DNA from: Rhodococcus_F sp040656415
GTDB lineage: Bacteria > Actinomycetota > Actinomycetes > Mycobacteriales > Mycobacteriaceae
DNA length: 64,000 nt
Assembly (NCBI RefSeq): GCF_040656415.1
Contig: NZ_JBFAMC010000004.1
Span: 124,001 to 188,000, forward strand
Direction: 5' to 3'
Under the pieces are notes generated by a model, which worked only from the letters and a program-made list of their open reading frames with translations, had not been told where the DNA came from and ran no database searches. This document shows positions 8,561 through 16,965 of the stretch, piece by piece (positions within the stretch are counted from its first letter, which is position 1; each line of letters opens with the position of its first letter). The translations under genes were made by a program, and so were the position numbers.

Positions 8561-9535
8561 GTGTTTCCGTCTCATAGGCCGCGACGCCTTCGCCAGACGC
8601 CGGCCATGCGCAGGCTCGTGGCCGAGTCTTCGCTCGAGCCACGCCATCTTGTGCTGCCGATGTTCGTTGCGGACGGCATCGAAGCCCCGCGGGAGATCTC
8701 GTCGATGCCCGGCGTGTTCCAGCACACCCCGGACTCGCTGCGGCGCGCGGCGACCGAGGCGGTAGAGGCGGGCGTCGGTGGAATCATGCTCTTCGGTGTG
8801 CCTCGCCCCGAAGACAAGGACGCCGACGGTTCGGGCGCATCCGATCCGGGAGGCATTTTGAACCGGGGATTGCGTTGGATTGCAGACGAAGTCGGCGACG
8901 CGACGGTAATCATGGCCGATACCTGCCTGGACGAGTTCACTGACCACGGGCACTGCGGTGTCCTCGGCGCCGATGGTGAGGTAGACAATGACCTCACGTT
9001 GCAGCGCTACGTGGACATGGCTGTGGCACAGGCCGATTCGGGTGCACACCTGCTGGGCCCGAGCGGAATGATGGATGGTCAGGTGGCAGTCATCCGGAAG
9101 GCTTTGGACGGTGCGGGTCACACCGATGTCGGTCAACTGGCCTACTCGGCGAAGTACGCCTCGGCTTTCTACGGTCCTTTCCGCGAGGCGGTCGGATCCT
9201 CGCTGCAAGGGGACCGCAGAACGTACCAACAGGATCCGGCCAATCGGCGCGAATCGCTGCGGGAGGTAGATCTCGATCTCGCGGAGGGCGCCGACATCGT
9301 GTTGGTGAAACCGGCGATGTCGTACTTGGACATCGTGCGCGAGACGGCCGACCGCTCGCCGGTACCCGTGGCGGCGTATCAGATCTCGGGTGAGTACTCG
9401 ATGATCACCGCGGCCGCGCAGAACGGCTGGATCGACCGGGATGCGGCGATTTTCGAATCGCTCACGAGCATCCGTCGCGCGGGCGCCGACATCGTGCTGA
9501 CCTACTGGGCCACCGAAGCGGCGGGTTGGTTGTGA
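8561..9535 (+). CDS. hemB: Delta-aminolevulinic acid dehydratase (porphobilinogen synthase)
   Basis: Condenses two aminolevulinates into porphobilinogen. The frame is open from 8483, but GTG 8561 behind GAGGGAGGAGGG gives 324 aa and the normal N-terminus HRPRRLRQTPAMRRLV. The two active-site lysines are K198 (YSAKYASAFYGPF) and K250 (LVKPAMSYLDI). The metal loop reads DTCLDEFTDHGHCGVL: two of the three zinc cysteines are kept, with Asp at the middle position, a mixed type between zinc and magnesium enzymes. It is the last heme gene of this run; hemE and later genes are not in the window. Confidence 0.96.
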   Translation: MFPSHRPRRLRQTPAMRRLVAESSLEPRHLVLPMFVADGIEAPREISSMPGVFQHTPDSLRRAATEAVEAGVGGIMLFGVPRPEDKDADGSGASDPGGILNRGLRWIADEVGDATVIMADTCLDEFTDHGHCGVLGADGEVDNDLTLQRYVDMAVAQADSGAHLLGPSGMMDGQVAVIRKALDGAGHTDVGQLAYSAKYASAFYGPFREAVGSSLQGDRRTYQQDPANRRESLREVDLDLAEGADIVLVKPAMSYLDIVRETADRSPVPVAAYQISGEYSMITAAAQNGWIDRDAAIFESLTSIRRAGADIVLTYWATEAAGWL

Positions 9536-9584
9536 TCACCGCCGTCGGTAGGGCGTCGGCCCGGTGCCGGATACGGTAGTTGCC

Positions 9585-10178
9585 ATGACCGAGCAGTGGC
9601 CACCGACTCCGCCGCACCAGCAGGGCCCGTTTCCGCACGATCGCCAGTACCCACCTGCGCGCGACCCGGAACCTGAACGGCCAGTCCCTGTAGATGTGGG
9701 GACCGCCGCCCAGTTGCTGTGGGTCGTGGCGGGCCTGGGTCTGATTCAGGCGCTGGTCGCGATGATCGCGGTGGTGGGGGAGAAGTCGACGTTCGTCGAC
9801 CAACTGATGAACAACCCCGCTATCGCGTCGAGTGAGGGCGAACTGAGTCGCTCCACCGTTGAGACGTTGTTCTACGTCGGTATCGGATTCACCGGGGTCG
9901 TCATCCTGGCGTTGACTGGCCTCTTCCTGCTGTTCGTGCGTTTCATGCGTAAGGGCCGCAACTGGGCCAGAATGCTGCTGACTGTTGCGTGCGGGACGAT
10001 CGTGGTACTTACCGTTCCGGCGTTGTTCGGGATCGGATCGGACGGCGGCGGCAGCGTCTCACTTCTCCTCGGCGGAGTGCAGATCCTTCAGGCGGTGGCG
10101 ACGGTCGGCGCAGTGGTGCTTATGCACCGCAAGGATTCCACGGCATACTTCCTACGGCTGCCCCCCTCCGGCGAGTAG
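9585..10178 (+). CDS. Predicted membrane protein, unknown function
   Basis: A 197-aa protein with a Pro-rich cytoplasmic N-terminus (about 45 residues) followed by four hydrophobic segments: AAQLLWVVAGLGLIQALVAM, FYVGIGFTGVVILALTGLFL, MLLTVACGTIVVLTVPALF and LLGGVQILQAVATVGAVVLM. No enzymatic motif is visible. A GTG at 9564 is possible, but ATG 9585 is preferred because a TACGGT -10-like hexamer ends 7 bases before it, the layout of a leaderless start. Its place after hemB resembles Rv0513 in M. tuberculosis, from memory. The function is unknown. Confidence 0.65.
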   Translation: MTEQWPPTPPHQQGPFPHDRQYPPARDPEPERPVPVDVGTAAQLLWVVAGLGLIQALVAMIAVVGEKSTFVDQLMNNPAIASSEGELSRSTVETLFYVGIGFTGVVILALTGLFLLFVRFMRKGRNWARMLLTVACGTIVVLTVPALFGIGSDGGGSVSLLLGGVQILQAVATVGAVVLMHRKDSTAYFLRLPPSGE

Positions 10179-10222
10179 TCCTGTCATGGCCCACGTCGAG
10201 CGTGTTGAAGGTTGGTTCACCC

Positions 10223-10702
10223 GTGCCTGAGGAGGTGTTGTTCAGCGAGCCCGGCGCCCGCTGGCGGATGGTGGCGTTCGGCCCCGTGTTCTGCCTGATC
10301 GCGTTGGTAATCGAACTGCTGACCGGGCCGGTGGTCCACTGGTTCGCGCTACCACTGTTCGCGGCGTTGCTGAGCGGATTCATCTCAGTACAGGTGGTGG
10401 CGGCACGCAGGCACGCAAGTGTCGAACTCACGTCCTCGTCGCTGCGCCAGGGCACCGAGGACTTACCGATCGTCGAGATCGTGAAGATCATGCCTCCGGC
10501 CGACCCCGAGGCGCGCGAAATGCAACCGTGGGAGACGGCTCGGACGCTGGGCGAGTTGTCGGCGGTGCCGCGCCGACGCTCGGGGATCGGATTGCGCCTG
10601 ACCAGCGGAGCGCTGGTTCAGGCGTGGGCGAAGGACGACAAGGGCCTGCGCGCACAACTCGAGCCTCTGATAGCGAAATCGGCGAGAGGGTCGATGGAAT
10701 GA
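10223..10702 (+). CDS. DUF3093-like membrane protein
   Basis: About 159 aa. Two adjacent hydrophobic segments (residues about 15-55, VFCLIALVIELLTG and FALPLFAALLSGFISVQVV) are followed by a soluble beta-rich domain with WETARTLGELSAV and a Lys/Arg-rich loop. This layout resembles DUF3093 proteins of actinomycetes; that match is by eye. The frame is open from 9989, overlapping the previous gene, but GTG 10223 (or 10235) fits the first hydrophobic segment. It overlaps the next gene by 4 bases. Biochemical role unknown. Confidence 0.6.
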   Translation: MPEEVLFSEPGARWRMVAFGPVFCLIALVIELLTGPVVHWFALPLFAALLSGFISVQVVAARRHASVELTSSSLRQGTEDLPIVEIVKIMPPADPEAREMQPWETARTLGELSAVPRRRSGIGLRLTSGALVQAWAKDDKGLRAQLEPLIAKSARGSME

Positions 10703-11052
10703 GTCGACGAGTAGCGGTGGTGGCGTTCGAGTGGATCGGGGCGGTTGCCGCACTCGTCGTGGCTGTGTGGTGCTGGAACCTCGCCCAGATCACCTCCGAG
10801 TTCGGTCCGATGGCGCCCGGTGAGCCCTCATACGAGGGAACGGAATACTCAGGTGGGTGGATCGCGCTCGCCGCCGGACTCGTCACGGTGGCGGGCCTGC
10901 TGGTGATCGACTCCGTTCGCCGACTTCGGCCCGACCTTGCAGGCGAACACACGGGGGCGTTGCCGCTACCGGAAGAGCCGCACTCACAGAAAGATCCGGG
11001 TCTTGCCGAAGGTGTCGGGCCCGGGACCGACGATCATCGGGTCGCCGAGTAG
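10699..11052 (+). CDS. Small predicted membrane protein
   Basis: A 117-aa protein starting at ATG 10699 across the previous stop. Two transmembrane segments, VVAFEWIGAVAALVVAVWCW and WIALAAGLVTVAGLLVI, flank an exposed loop rich in Gly, Pro and Glu, and a polar C-terminus follows. No known domain was recognised. It is translationally coupled to the DUF3093-like gene and ends the rightward run that began at rex. Confidence 0.6.
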   Translation: MSRRVAVVAFEWIGAVAALVVAVWCWNLAQITSEFGPMAPGEPSYEGTEYSGGWIALAAGLVTVAGLLVIDSVRRLRPDLAGEHTGALPLPEEPHSQKDPGLAEGVGPGTDDHRVAE

Positions 11053-11131
11053 AGCTTCGGGAACTGCACGCCGCGCCTCCCGTCGGGGTCCGTGGGTACG
11101 CATCCTCGGATGCTCCGCCGCAGACCGAGGT

Positions 11132-11614
11132 TCAACTCGCACTGGTGGTATCGGTCGCAACTTGCACGAGTTGGTGATGGCGCAGCCTTATCTGGGTCTG
11201 TGTCGCGATGACCGTCGAGGAGCGCAACACATTCTGGCCGTCGACCATCGAGTTGATCACCCGCTGCAGATCCGCATGGTTGCGCGCCACCATGCGCACC
11301 AGGAGATCTCCGGCGCCCGTAGTCGTGTGAGCCTCCAGCACTTCGGGGATGGCGGCGAGGTGCTCGACAACGGCGACGTGCCCCTTGCCCTGAGCGATCT
11401 CGAGTGTGACGAATCCAATTACCGGGAATCCCAGGGCTTCAGGATCGAGCGTCGGGGCCGAACTGACGATCACGCCGGAGCGTTCGAGACGGTCGAGTCT
11501 CGCCTGGACCGTGCCCCGCGCAACTCCCAGACGCCTGGACGCCTCGAGGACTCCGACCTTCGGTTCGGCATGGAGAAGGTCGAGTAGCTTCGCATCGAGC
11601 TGATCAATAGGCAT
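11132..11614 (-). CDS. Lrp/AsnC family transcriptional regulator
   Basis: A 160-aa regulator. The N-terminal helix-turn-helix is MPIDQLDAKLLDLLHAEPKVGVLEASRRLGVARGTVQARLDRLERSG (in segments), followed by an Lrp/AsnC ligand domain (RAM) with FVTLEIAQG and ARNHADLQRVI. It is divergently transcribed from 4-hydroxyphenylpyruvate dioxygenase with 118 bases between the two starts. It is therefore probably the local regulator of aromatic amino acid breakdown, responding to tyrosine, phenylalanine or a keto acid; the ligand is inferred. The shared intergenic region contains imperfect TGTA...TACA repeats that could be its operator. Confidence 0.88.
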   Translation of the reverse strand: MPIDQLDAKLLDLLHAEPKVGVLEASRRLGVARGTVQARLDRLERSGVIVSSAPTLDPEALGFPVIGFVTLEIAQGKGHVAVVEHLAAIPEVLEAHTTTGAGDLLVRMVARNHADLQRVINSMVDGQNVLRSSTVIATQTQIRLRHHQLVQVATDTTSAS

Positions 11615-11732
11615 GGTCTGGTCCTGGTCAGTATGTATGGTTTAGTGCGCTTCTTCTTCTGCATTATGTACAGATTGAATAGCCTTCACAAGCAGGGTTG
11701 CGCAGTATGGTGGGGCGGATCACAGTAGTTGC

Positions 11733-12941
11733 ATGACTACTTCCGATATCCGTCTGACACCGCGTGAGGTCGCCGCACACCTGGGGGCCGATCAACTGCG
11801 GGAACTGGTCGGGCTCGTCGAGCACGACGATGCTGCAGATCCCTTTCCGGTGGTCGCCATCGACGCAGTGGTGTTCGTCTGTGGCAACGCAACCCAGAGC
11901 ATGCAGTACTTCGTTTCCACTTGGGGAATGAACCTCGTCGCTTACGCCGGGCCCGAGACAGGTCAGCGGGCACACAAGTCTTATGTGCTCGAATCCGGGT
12001 CGGCACGGTTCGTTCTGCACGGCGTGGTCGATCCCAAGAGTCCGCTCGCAGACCACCACCGCGTTCACGGCGACGGCGTTGTCGATCTGGCGATGGAGGT
12101 TCTCGACGTCGACCGGTGTATCGAACACGCCCGGTCTCAGGGGGCCACCATCCTCGAGGAACCGCACGACGTCACAGACGAGTTCGGCACCGTCCGGGTC
12201 GCGGCGATTGCCACGTACGGCAGCACACGACACACGATCGTCGACCGCAGCAGGTATGACGGTCCGTATCTGCCCGGGTTCGTTGCGCGCTCGAGCAGTT
12301 TCTCGGCGAGGCCGGAAAAGCCTGCTCGGTTGTTCCAAGCGATCGACCACGCGGTCGGCAACGTCGAGATGGGACGGATGGATCACTGGGTCAACTTCTA
12401 CAACCGGGTCATGGGATTCACCAACATGGCCGAATTCGTCGGTGACGACATCGCTACCGAGTACTCGGCGCTGATGTCGAAAGTGGTGGCGAACGGCAAT
12501 CACCGCGTGAAGTTCCCGCTCAACGAGCCTGCGGTAGGGAAGAAGAAGTCGCAGATCGACGAGTACCTGGAGTTCTATGGTGAACCGGGATGTCAACACT
12601 TGGCTCTTGCAACCGGCGACATCCTCGCGACTGTGGACGCTTTGCGGACCGAGGGCGTCGAGTTTCTCGAGACGCCCGACACGTACTACGAGGATCCGGA
12701 GTTGCGTCAGCGGATAGGGAAGGTGCGGGTGCCGGTCGAGGAGTTGCAGAAGCGCGGCATCCTCGTCGACAGGGACGAGGACGGCTACCTGCTGCAGATC
12801 TTCACGAAACCGCTCGGCGACCGGCCGACCATCTTCTTCGAACTCATCGAACGGCACGGCTCCCTAGGCTTCGGGGTCGGTAACTTCCAGGCACTGTTCG
12901 AGGCCATCGAACGTGAGCAGGCGGCCCGCGGCAATCTGTGA
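11733..12941 (+). CDS. hppD: 4-Hydroxyphenylpyruvate dioxygenase
   Basis: Converts 4-hydroxyphenylpyruvate to homogentisate with O2 and Fe(II), a step of tyrosine and phenylalanine catabolism. It is 402 aa with two vicinal-oxygen-chelate domains. The C-terminal domain carries the iron ligands: His in MDHWVNFYNRVMGF, His in PGCQHLALATGD, and Glu in TIFFELIERHG, followed by GVGNFQALFEAIE. The length is typical of bacterial HPPD. The divergent Lrp gene is the likely regulator. It lies between two heme blocks without obvious functional connection. The SDR gene follows after 33 bases and may be cotranscribed. Confidence 0.95.
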   Translation: MTTSDIRLTPREVAAHLGADQLRELVGLVEHDDAADPFPVVAIDAVVFVCGNATQSMQYFVSTWGMNLVAYAGPETGQRAHKSYVLESGSARFVLHGVVDPKSPLADHHRVHGDGVVDLAMEVLDVDRCIEHARSQGATILEEPHDVTDEFGTVRVAAIATYGSTRHTIVDRSRYDGPYLPGFVARSSSFSARPEKPARLFQAIDHAVGNVEMGRMDHWVNFYNRVMGFTNMAEFVGDDIATEYSALMSKVVANGNHRVKFPLNEPAVGKKKSQIDEYLEFYGEPGCQHLALATGDILATVDALRTEGVEFLETPDTYYEDPELRQRIGKVRVPVEELQKRGILVDRDEDGYLLQIFTKPLGDRPTIFFELIERHGSLGFGVGNFQALFEAIEREQAARGNL

Positions 12942-12974
12942 ACGCCCGGTCGGCACTCAGTGCATCATCGTTGA

Positions 12975-13739
12975 ATGGATGACACAGACGGAAAATCTTT
13001 CGCGGGCAAGGTTGCACTCGTTACGGGCGTGTCTTCGGGGCTCGGGCTGGCAGTGGCGCGAGTGCTCTCGGACAGAGGAGCACACGTCTTCGGTGTCGCG
13101 CGTGGCGGGGATGCTTTGCGCGAGGCCATGATCGAAGTCGCCGGTTCGGATGGCGAGAGGCGGTACGCGGAAACGGACGTCGCCTCGTCCGAGGCGTGTG
13201 CCGCAGCCGTGGCCTCCTGTGTCTCAGCGCTCGGTGGTCTCGATGTGTTGGTCAACGTAGCCGGTGCGCATACTCTCCGGCACACCCCTGACGTCACGGA
13301 CGAGGACTGGGCGCACGATCTGGCCGTGAATCTGAACGGACCGTTCTACCTGTCACGGGCTGCGTTACCTCATCTGCTCGAGCGGGGAGGCAACATCGTC
13401 AACGTCGCGTCCGTCGCCGGACTGGAGGGGCAGGCATACTCGGCCGGCTACTGTGCCGCCAAACATGGGCTGGTGGGTCTCACTCGAGCCATGGCGCTCG
13501 AGTTCGTCGGCACTCCGCTGCGGATCAACGCCATTTGTCCCGGCGGGATGATGACCCCGCAGGTCGCGAATTTCGTGTTCCCGGAGGGCGTCGATTTCGA
13601 GCTCGTCATGAAATCGGCTGGACCGCGCGGCCTGATGGAACCCGAGGATGTCGCGAAGATGGTGGCGTTTGTCGCATCCGACGACGCCGCGGCGGTTCAC
13701 GGCGCCGTGTATGCGGTGGACAGCGGGAAGATGGCATGA
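12975..13739 (+). CDS. Short-chain dehydrogenase/reductase (classical SDR)
   Basis: 254 aa. TGVSSGLG at the N-terminus is the cofactor-binding TGxxxGxG motif, NVAG follows, and the catalytic set is Ser in NVASVAG and Tyr/Lys in YSAGYCAAKHG. All catalytic residues are intact, so it should be an active NAD(P)(H) oxidoreductase. The substrate is unknown. Its stop overlaps the start of the VOC protein by 4 bases, so the two are produced together, and they follow hppD closely; a role in breakdown of an aromatic or hydroxy acid is a guess. Confidence 0.85.
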   Translation: MDDTDGKSFAGKVALVTGVSSGLGLAVARVLSDRGAHVFGVARGGDALREAMIEVAGSDGERRYAETDVASSEACAAAVASCVSALGGLDVLVNVAGAHTLRHTPDVTDEDWAHDLAVNLNGPFYLSRAALPHLLERGGNIVNVASVAGLEGQAYSAGYCAAKHGLVGLTRAMALEFVGTPLRINAICPGGMMTPQVANFVFPEGVDFELVMKSAGPRGLMEPEDVAKMVAFVASDDAAAVHGAVYAVDSGKMA

Positions 13740-14248
13740 GCGAAGACGGCATGAGTCTTGTCAACGGCCCGATCTTCCAGATCTGCTGGGTAGTCGACGA
13801 CATCGCAGCGGCGGAGCACCACTTCACGGAGCACTTCGGCGTCGCACGATGGTTGCGCGTGCCGGACGTGCATTTCGGCCCGGACCATTGCACATACCGG
13901 GGGCGCCCCGCGGACTATGTGGTCCACGTGTCACTGGGGTACGCAGGCGGACAGCAACTCGAACTCATCCAGCCTGTGTCAGGGCGCAATCTCTACACGG
14001 AACACCTCGACAGAAGCGGGCCTGGAGTGCATCACATGGCCTGGGTTCCCGACGACTTCGAGTCCACCCTCGCCGAAGCAGGTCGCCGAGGTTTGCCCGT
14101 CGTGGCGCAGGGGCGCTTCGAGGGGGTAGGGATGGAGTTCGCCTATATCGACGGCGGGCCCCTCGGTGGCTACGTGGAACTGATGAAGCTGTCGGACGAT
14201 ATGCGGGCCCTGTTCGATTCGCTGGTTCCGGAACCTCGAGACGGGTGA
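13736..14248 (+). CDS. VOC (glyoxalase/dioxygenase superfamily) protein
   Basis: A 170-aa protein starting at ATG 13736, overlapping the SDR stop; the frame is open upstream only as a shadow of the SDR. IFQICWVVDDIAAAEHHFTEHFG starts the first beta-alpha-beta-beta-beta unit (two pieces of the motif), and a second unit begins PGVHHMAWVPDDFE with a probable metal-ligand His and ends GGYVELMKLSD with the Glu. This layout resembles methylmalonyl-CoA epimerase and other VOC isomerases. Substrate unknown; the coupled SDR suggests a two-step conversion. Confidence 0.75.
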   Translation: MSEDGMSLVNGPIFQICWVVDDIAAAEHHFTEHFGVARWLRVPDVHFGPDHCTYRGRPADYVVHVSLGYAGGQQLELIQPVSGRNLYTEHLDRSGPGVHHMAWVPDDFESTLAEAGRRGLPVVAQGRFEGVGMEFAYIDGGPLGGYVELMKLSDDMRALFDSLVPEPRDG

Positions 14249-14309
14249 TTCGTGTCACCAACTACACCCTGTCGTTGGCAAATTCGACAGAACTGGGACA
14301 CTAGGGATC

Positions 14310-15635
14310 GTGACTTATCCCTCCGGCGACCGAGAGGCAGATGCCTCCCGCTCCGCGTACCTGTTCGAGAAGGCAGATCTGGTCATTCCGGGCGGCGTAA
14401 ATTCTCCGGTGCGGGCTTTTCATTCGGTCGGCGGTACTCCGCGGTTCATCAAACAGGCATCCGGCTGCACGCTCACCGATGTCGACGGCAACAACTACGT
14501 TGACCTGGTCTGTTCCTGGGGGCCGATGATCCTCGGGCACGCGCACCCCGCCGTAGTCGAGGCTGTGCGGGCGGCGGCTACCACCGGTCTGTCGTTCGGT
14601 GCCCCCACTGAAGGCGAGATCGAACTGGCCGAGGAGATCGTTGCCCGTGTCGGCCCGGTCGAGAAGGTGCGCTTGGTCAACTCGGGAACCGAGGCCACGA
14701 TGAGCGCGGTCCGTTTGGCCCGCGGGTTCACGGGCCGTACCAAGGTCCTCAAGTTCTCCGGTTGCTACCACGGTCACGTCGACGCTCTGCTGGCGGACGC
14801 AGGTTCGGGTCTCGCGACCTTCGGTCTCCCGACGTCGCCGGGGGTGACCGGTGCCCAGGCCGAAGACACCATCGTCGTTCCCTACAACGATCTCGAAGCC
14901 GTCGCGCAGGCATTCGCTGCCAACGAGGGCGAGGTCGCGTGTGTGATCACCGAAGCTGCACCCGGAAACATGGGTGCCGTGCCCCCCTTGCCAGGCTTCA
15001 ACGAGGGTCTGCGAAGGCTCACCCGTGACAACGGTGCCCTGCTCATCATGGACGAGGTGATGACCGGATTCCGTGTCAGTGCCGCAGGTTGGTACGGGCT
15101 CGACGGTGTCGCCGGCGATCTCTACACCTTCGGCAAGGTGATGAGCGGTGGTTTGCCTGCCGCCGCGTTCGGGGGTCGCGCCGACGTCATGGCCGCCCTT
15201 GCTCCAGCCGGACCCGTCTACCAGGCAGGCACCCTGTCCGGAAACCCCGTCGCCGTCGCCGCCGGGTTGGCCAGTCTCCGCGCCGCGGACCGGAGTGTGT
15301 ACGACGCGCTCGAACGCAACAGTGAGATGCTGCGCGGTTTGCTGTCCGACGCGCTGACTGCCGAGGGCGTGCCGCACCGGGTGCAGATGGCCGGAACGAT
15401 GCTCAGCGTCTTCTTCAGTGAGGACCCGGTCACCAATTACGCCGAGGCGAAGGCTGCCCAGACGTGGCGCTTCCCGGCGTTCTTCCACGGCTTGCTCTCC
15501 CGTGGGGTGTATCCGCCGCCGAGCGCGTTCGAGGCGTGGTTCGTCTCCGCCGCCATGGACGACGACGCCTTTTCGATCATCGCCGACGCCCTGCCGCACG
15601 CAGCGAAGGCCGCCGCAGCGGCCACTCGGCCCTGA
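14310..15635 (+). CDS. hemL: Glutamate-1-semialdehyde 2,1-aminomutase
   Basis: A PLP/PMP-dependent enzyme that isomerises glutamate-1-semialdehyde to 5-aminolevulinate, the step after HemA. It is 441 aa from GTG 14310. The PLP Lys is residue 276 in YTFGKVMSGGLPAAAFGG. Other family blocks are FIPGGVNSPVRAF-like VIPGGVNSPVRAF at the N-terminus, VNSGTEATMSAVRLARG and LLIMDEVMTGFR. Together with hemA, hemC, hemD and hemB it shows that the organism uses the C5 pathway. It begins a second operon running into cytochrome c maturation genes. Confidence 0.97.
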   Translation: MTYPSGDREADASRSAYLFEKADLVIPGGVNSPVRAFHSVGGTPRFIKQASGCTLTDVDGNNYVDLVCSWGPMILGHAHPAVVEAVRAAATTGLSFGAPTEGEIELAEEIVARVGPVEKVRLVNSGTEATMSAVRLARGFTGRTKVLKFSGCYHGHVDALLADAGSGLATFGLPTSPGVTGAQAEDTIVVPYNDLEAVAQAFAANEGEVACVITEAAPGNMGAVPPLPGFNEGLRRLTRDNGALLIMDEVMTGFRVSAAGWYGLDGVAGDLYTFGKVMSGGLPAAAFGGRADVMAALAPAGPVYQAGTLSGNPVAVAAGLASLRAADRSVYDALERNSEMLRGLLSDALTAEGVPHRVQMAGTMLSVFFSEDPVTNYAEAKAAQTWRFPAFFHGLLSRGVYPPPSAFEAWFVSAAMDDDAFSIIADALPHAAKAAAAATRP

Positions 15636-15709
15636 TGCGTCCGCAGCAGGTGGCCACCGACGGCCCCATCGATCAACTGACGCCCGCACCGACCCGAGGA
15701 ACTTCAAAC

Positions 15710-16369
15710 GTGACAGATGTCGATCATCCCGACCACACACAGACCCGCACCATCGTGCATGTGCTTCGGCACGGCGAGGTGCACAACCCGCGTGGAATCC
15801 TCTACGGCAGGCTTCCCGGGTTCAAGCTGTCGGTGACGGGGGAGGGCCAGGCCCGCGCGGTCGCGTCGGTCCTGGCCAAGCACGACATCACGCACATTGC
15901 AGCGTCCCCGCTGCAGCGGGCGCAGGAGACCGCAGCCCCGATTGCCGCCGCCCTCGGGGTCGAGATCGTGACCGACGAGAACCTCATCGAGGCCGGAAAC
16001 GATTTCGAGGGTCTGAAGGTTTCGGTCGGCGACGGTGCACTTTCCCGCCCGCGGCACTGGTGGAAGCTGCGCAACCCGTTCACCCCGTCGTGGGGCGAGC
16101 CATACCTGCAGATCGCGCACCGCATGCTGGCCGCGGTGAACAGCGCGCGCGTCAGCGCGGTCGGACACGAGGCAGTCGTCGTCAGTCATCAGTTGCCGGT
16201 CTGGACCCTACGGCGATTTCTGCAAGGCGACCGGCTGTGGCACGATCCGCGCCACCGTCAGTGCGGTCTCGCCTCGCTGACATCTCTCGTCTACGAGGGC
16301 GACACCCTCATCGACATCGTGTACTCAGAGCCCGCGGGCGCATCGGATCCGAGGGTGACCGGGGCATGA
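15710..16369 (+). CDS. Histidine phosphatase family (phosphoglycerate mutase-like)
   Basis: The catalytic phosphohistidine motif LRHGEVHNP, later AASPLQRAQETAAP and the second His in AVVVSHQLPVW place this 219-aa protein in the dPGM/acid phosphatase-like histidine phosphatase superfamily. GTG 15710 with GAGGA nine bases before it is preferred; ATG 15635, touching the hemL stop, is an alternative that adds 25 residues. The substrate is unknown. It is conserved next to hemL and ccs genes in mycobacteria (Rv0525, from memory). It overlaps the TlpA-like gene by 4 bases. Confidence 0.85.
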   Translation: MTDVDHPDHTQTRTIVHVLRHGEVHNPRGILYGRLPGFKLSVTGEGQARAVASVLAKHDITHIAASPLQRAQETAAPIAAALGVEIVTDENLIEAGNDFEGLKVSVGDGALSRPRHWWKLRNPFTPSWGEPYLQIAHRMLAAVNSARVSAVGHEAVVVSHQLPVWTLRRFLQGDRLWHDPRHRQCGLASLTSLVYEGDTLIDIVYSEPAGASDPRVTGA

Positions 16370-16965
16370 GACGAGGACGTCTAGCGGGGTTGGCTGCAGC
16401 TGTGTCCGCCGTTGCCGTGTTGGTGTCGGCGTGCGCGTCCGGGGGCGACGCAGTGGCCCAGGGCGGCACGTTCGACTTCGTGTCTCCGGGTGGCAAGACC
16501 GAGATCTTCTATGATCCGCCGGCCGACCGCGGGGCCATTGGTGCACTCTCCGGACCCGACCTGATGGAAGAGGGAAAGACAATCTCGCTCGACGACTTCA
16601 CGGGCCAAGTCGTGGTCGTCAACGTGTGGGGGCAGTGGTGCGCCCCGTGCCGGAGGGAGGCCAGCCAACTCGAGGAGGTCTACGAGGAAACCAAGGACCA
16701 GGGCGTCGCGTTCCTCGGGATAAACGTGCGGGACAACCAGCAGGACAAGGCGCAGGACTTCATGATCGACAACAACGTGTCGTATCCGTCGATCTACGAC
16801 CCGGCCATGAGGACATTGATCGCACTCGGGAAGAACTACCCGACGAGCGTCGTCCCGACCACGATGGTACTCGACCGTGAACACCGTGTCGCCGCCGTGT
16901 ACCTGAGAGAGCTGCTGGCCGAAGACCTGAAACCGGTAGTCGAACGGGTGGCGCAGGAATCGTGA
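16366..16965 (+). CDS. TlpA/ResA-like thioredoxin lipoprotein
   Basis: 199 aa. The N-terminal signal ends in the lipobox VSAC, so the mature protein should be a lipoprotein on the outer face of the membrane. The thioredoxin domain has the redox motif WCAPCR (VVVNVWGQWCAPCRRE, in two parts) and the cis-Pro region SVVPTTMVLD. In System II cytochrome c maturation such proteins keep apocytochrome CXXCH cysteines reduced, receiving electrons from CcdA. The genes on both sides (ccdA, resB, ccsA) support exactly that role. Stop and start overlap by 4 bases on each side. Confidence 0.92.
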   Translation: MRRGRLAGLAAAVSAVAVLVSACASGGDAVAQGGTFDFVSPGGKTEIFYDPPADRGAIGALSGPDLMEEGKTISLDDFTGQVVVVNVWGQWCAPCRREASQLEEVYEETKDQGVAFLGINVRDNQQDKAQDFMIDNNVSYPSIYDPAMRTLIALGKNYPTSVVPTTMVLDREHRVAAVYLRELLAEDLKPVVERVAQES

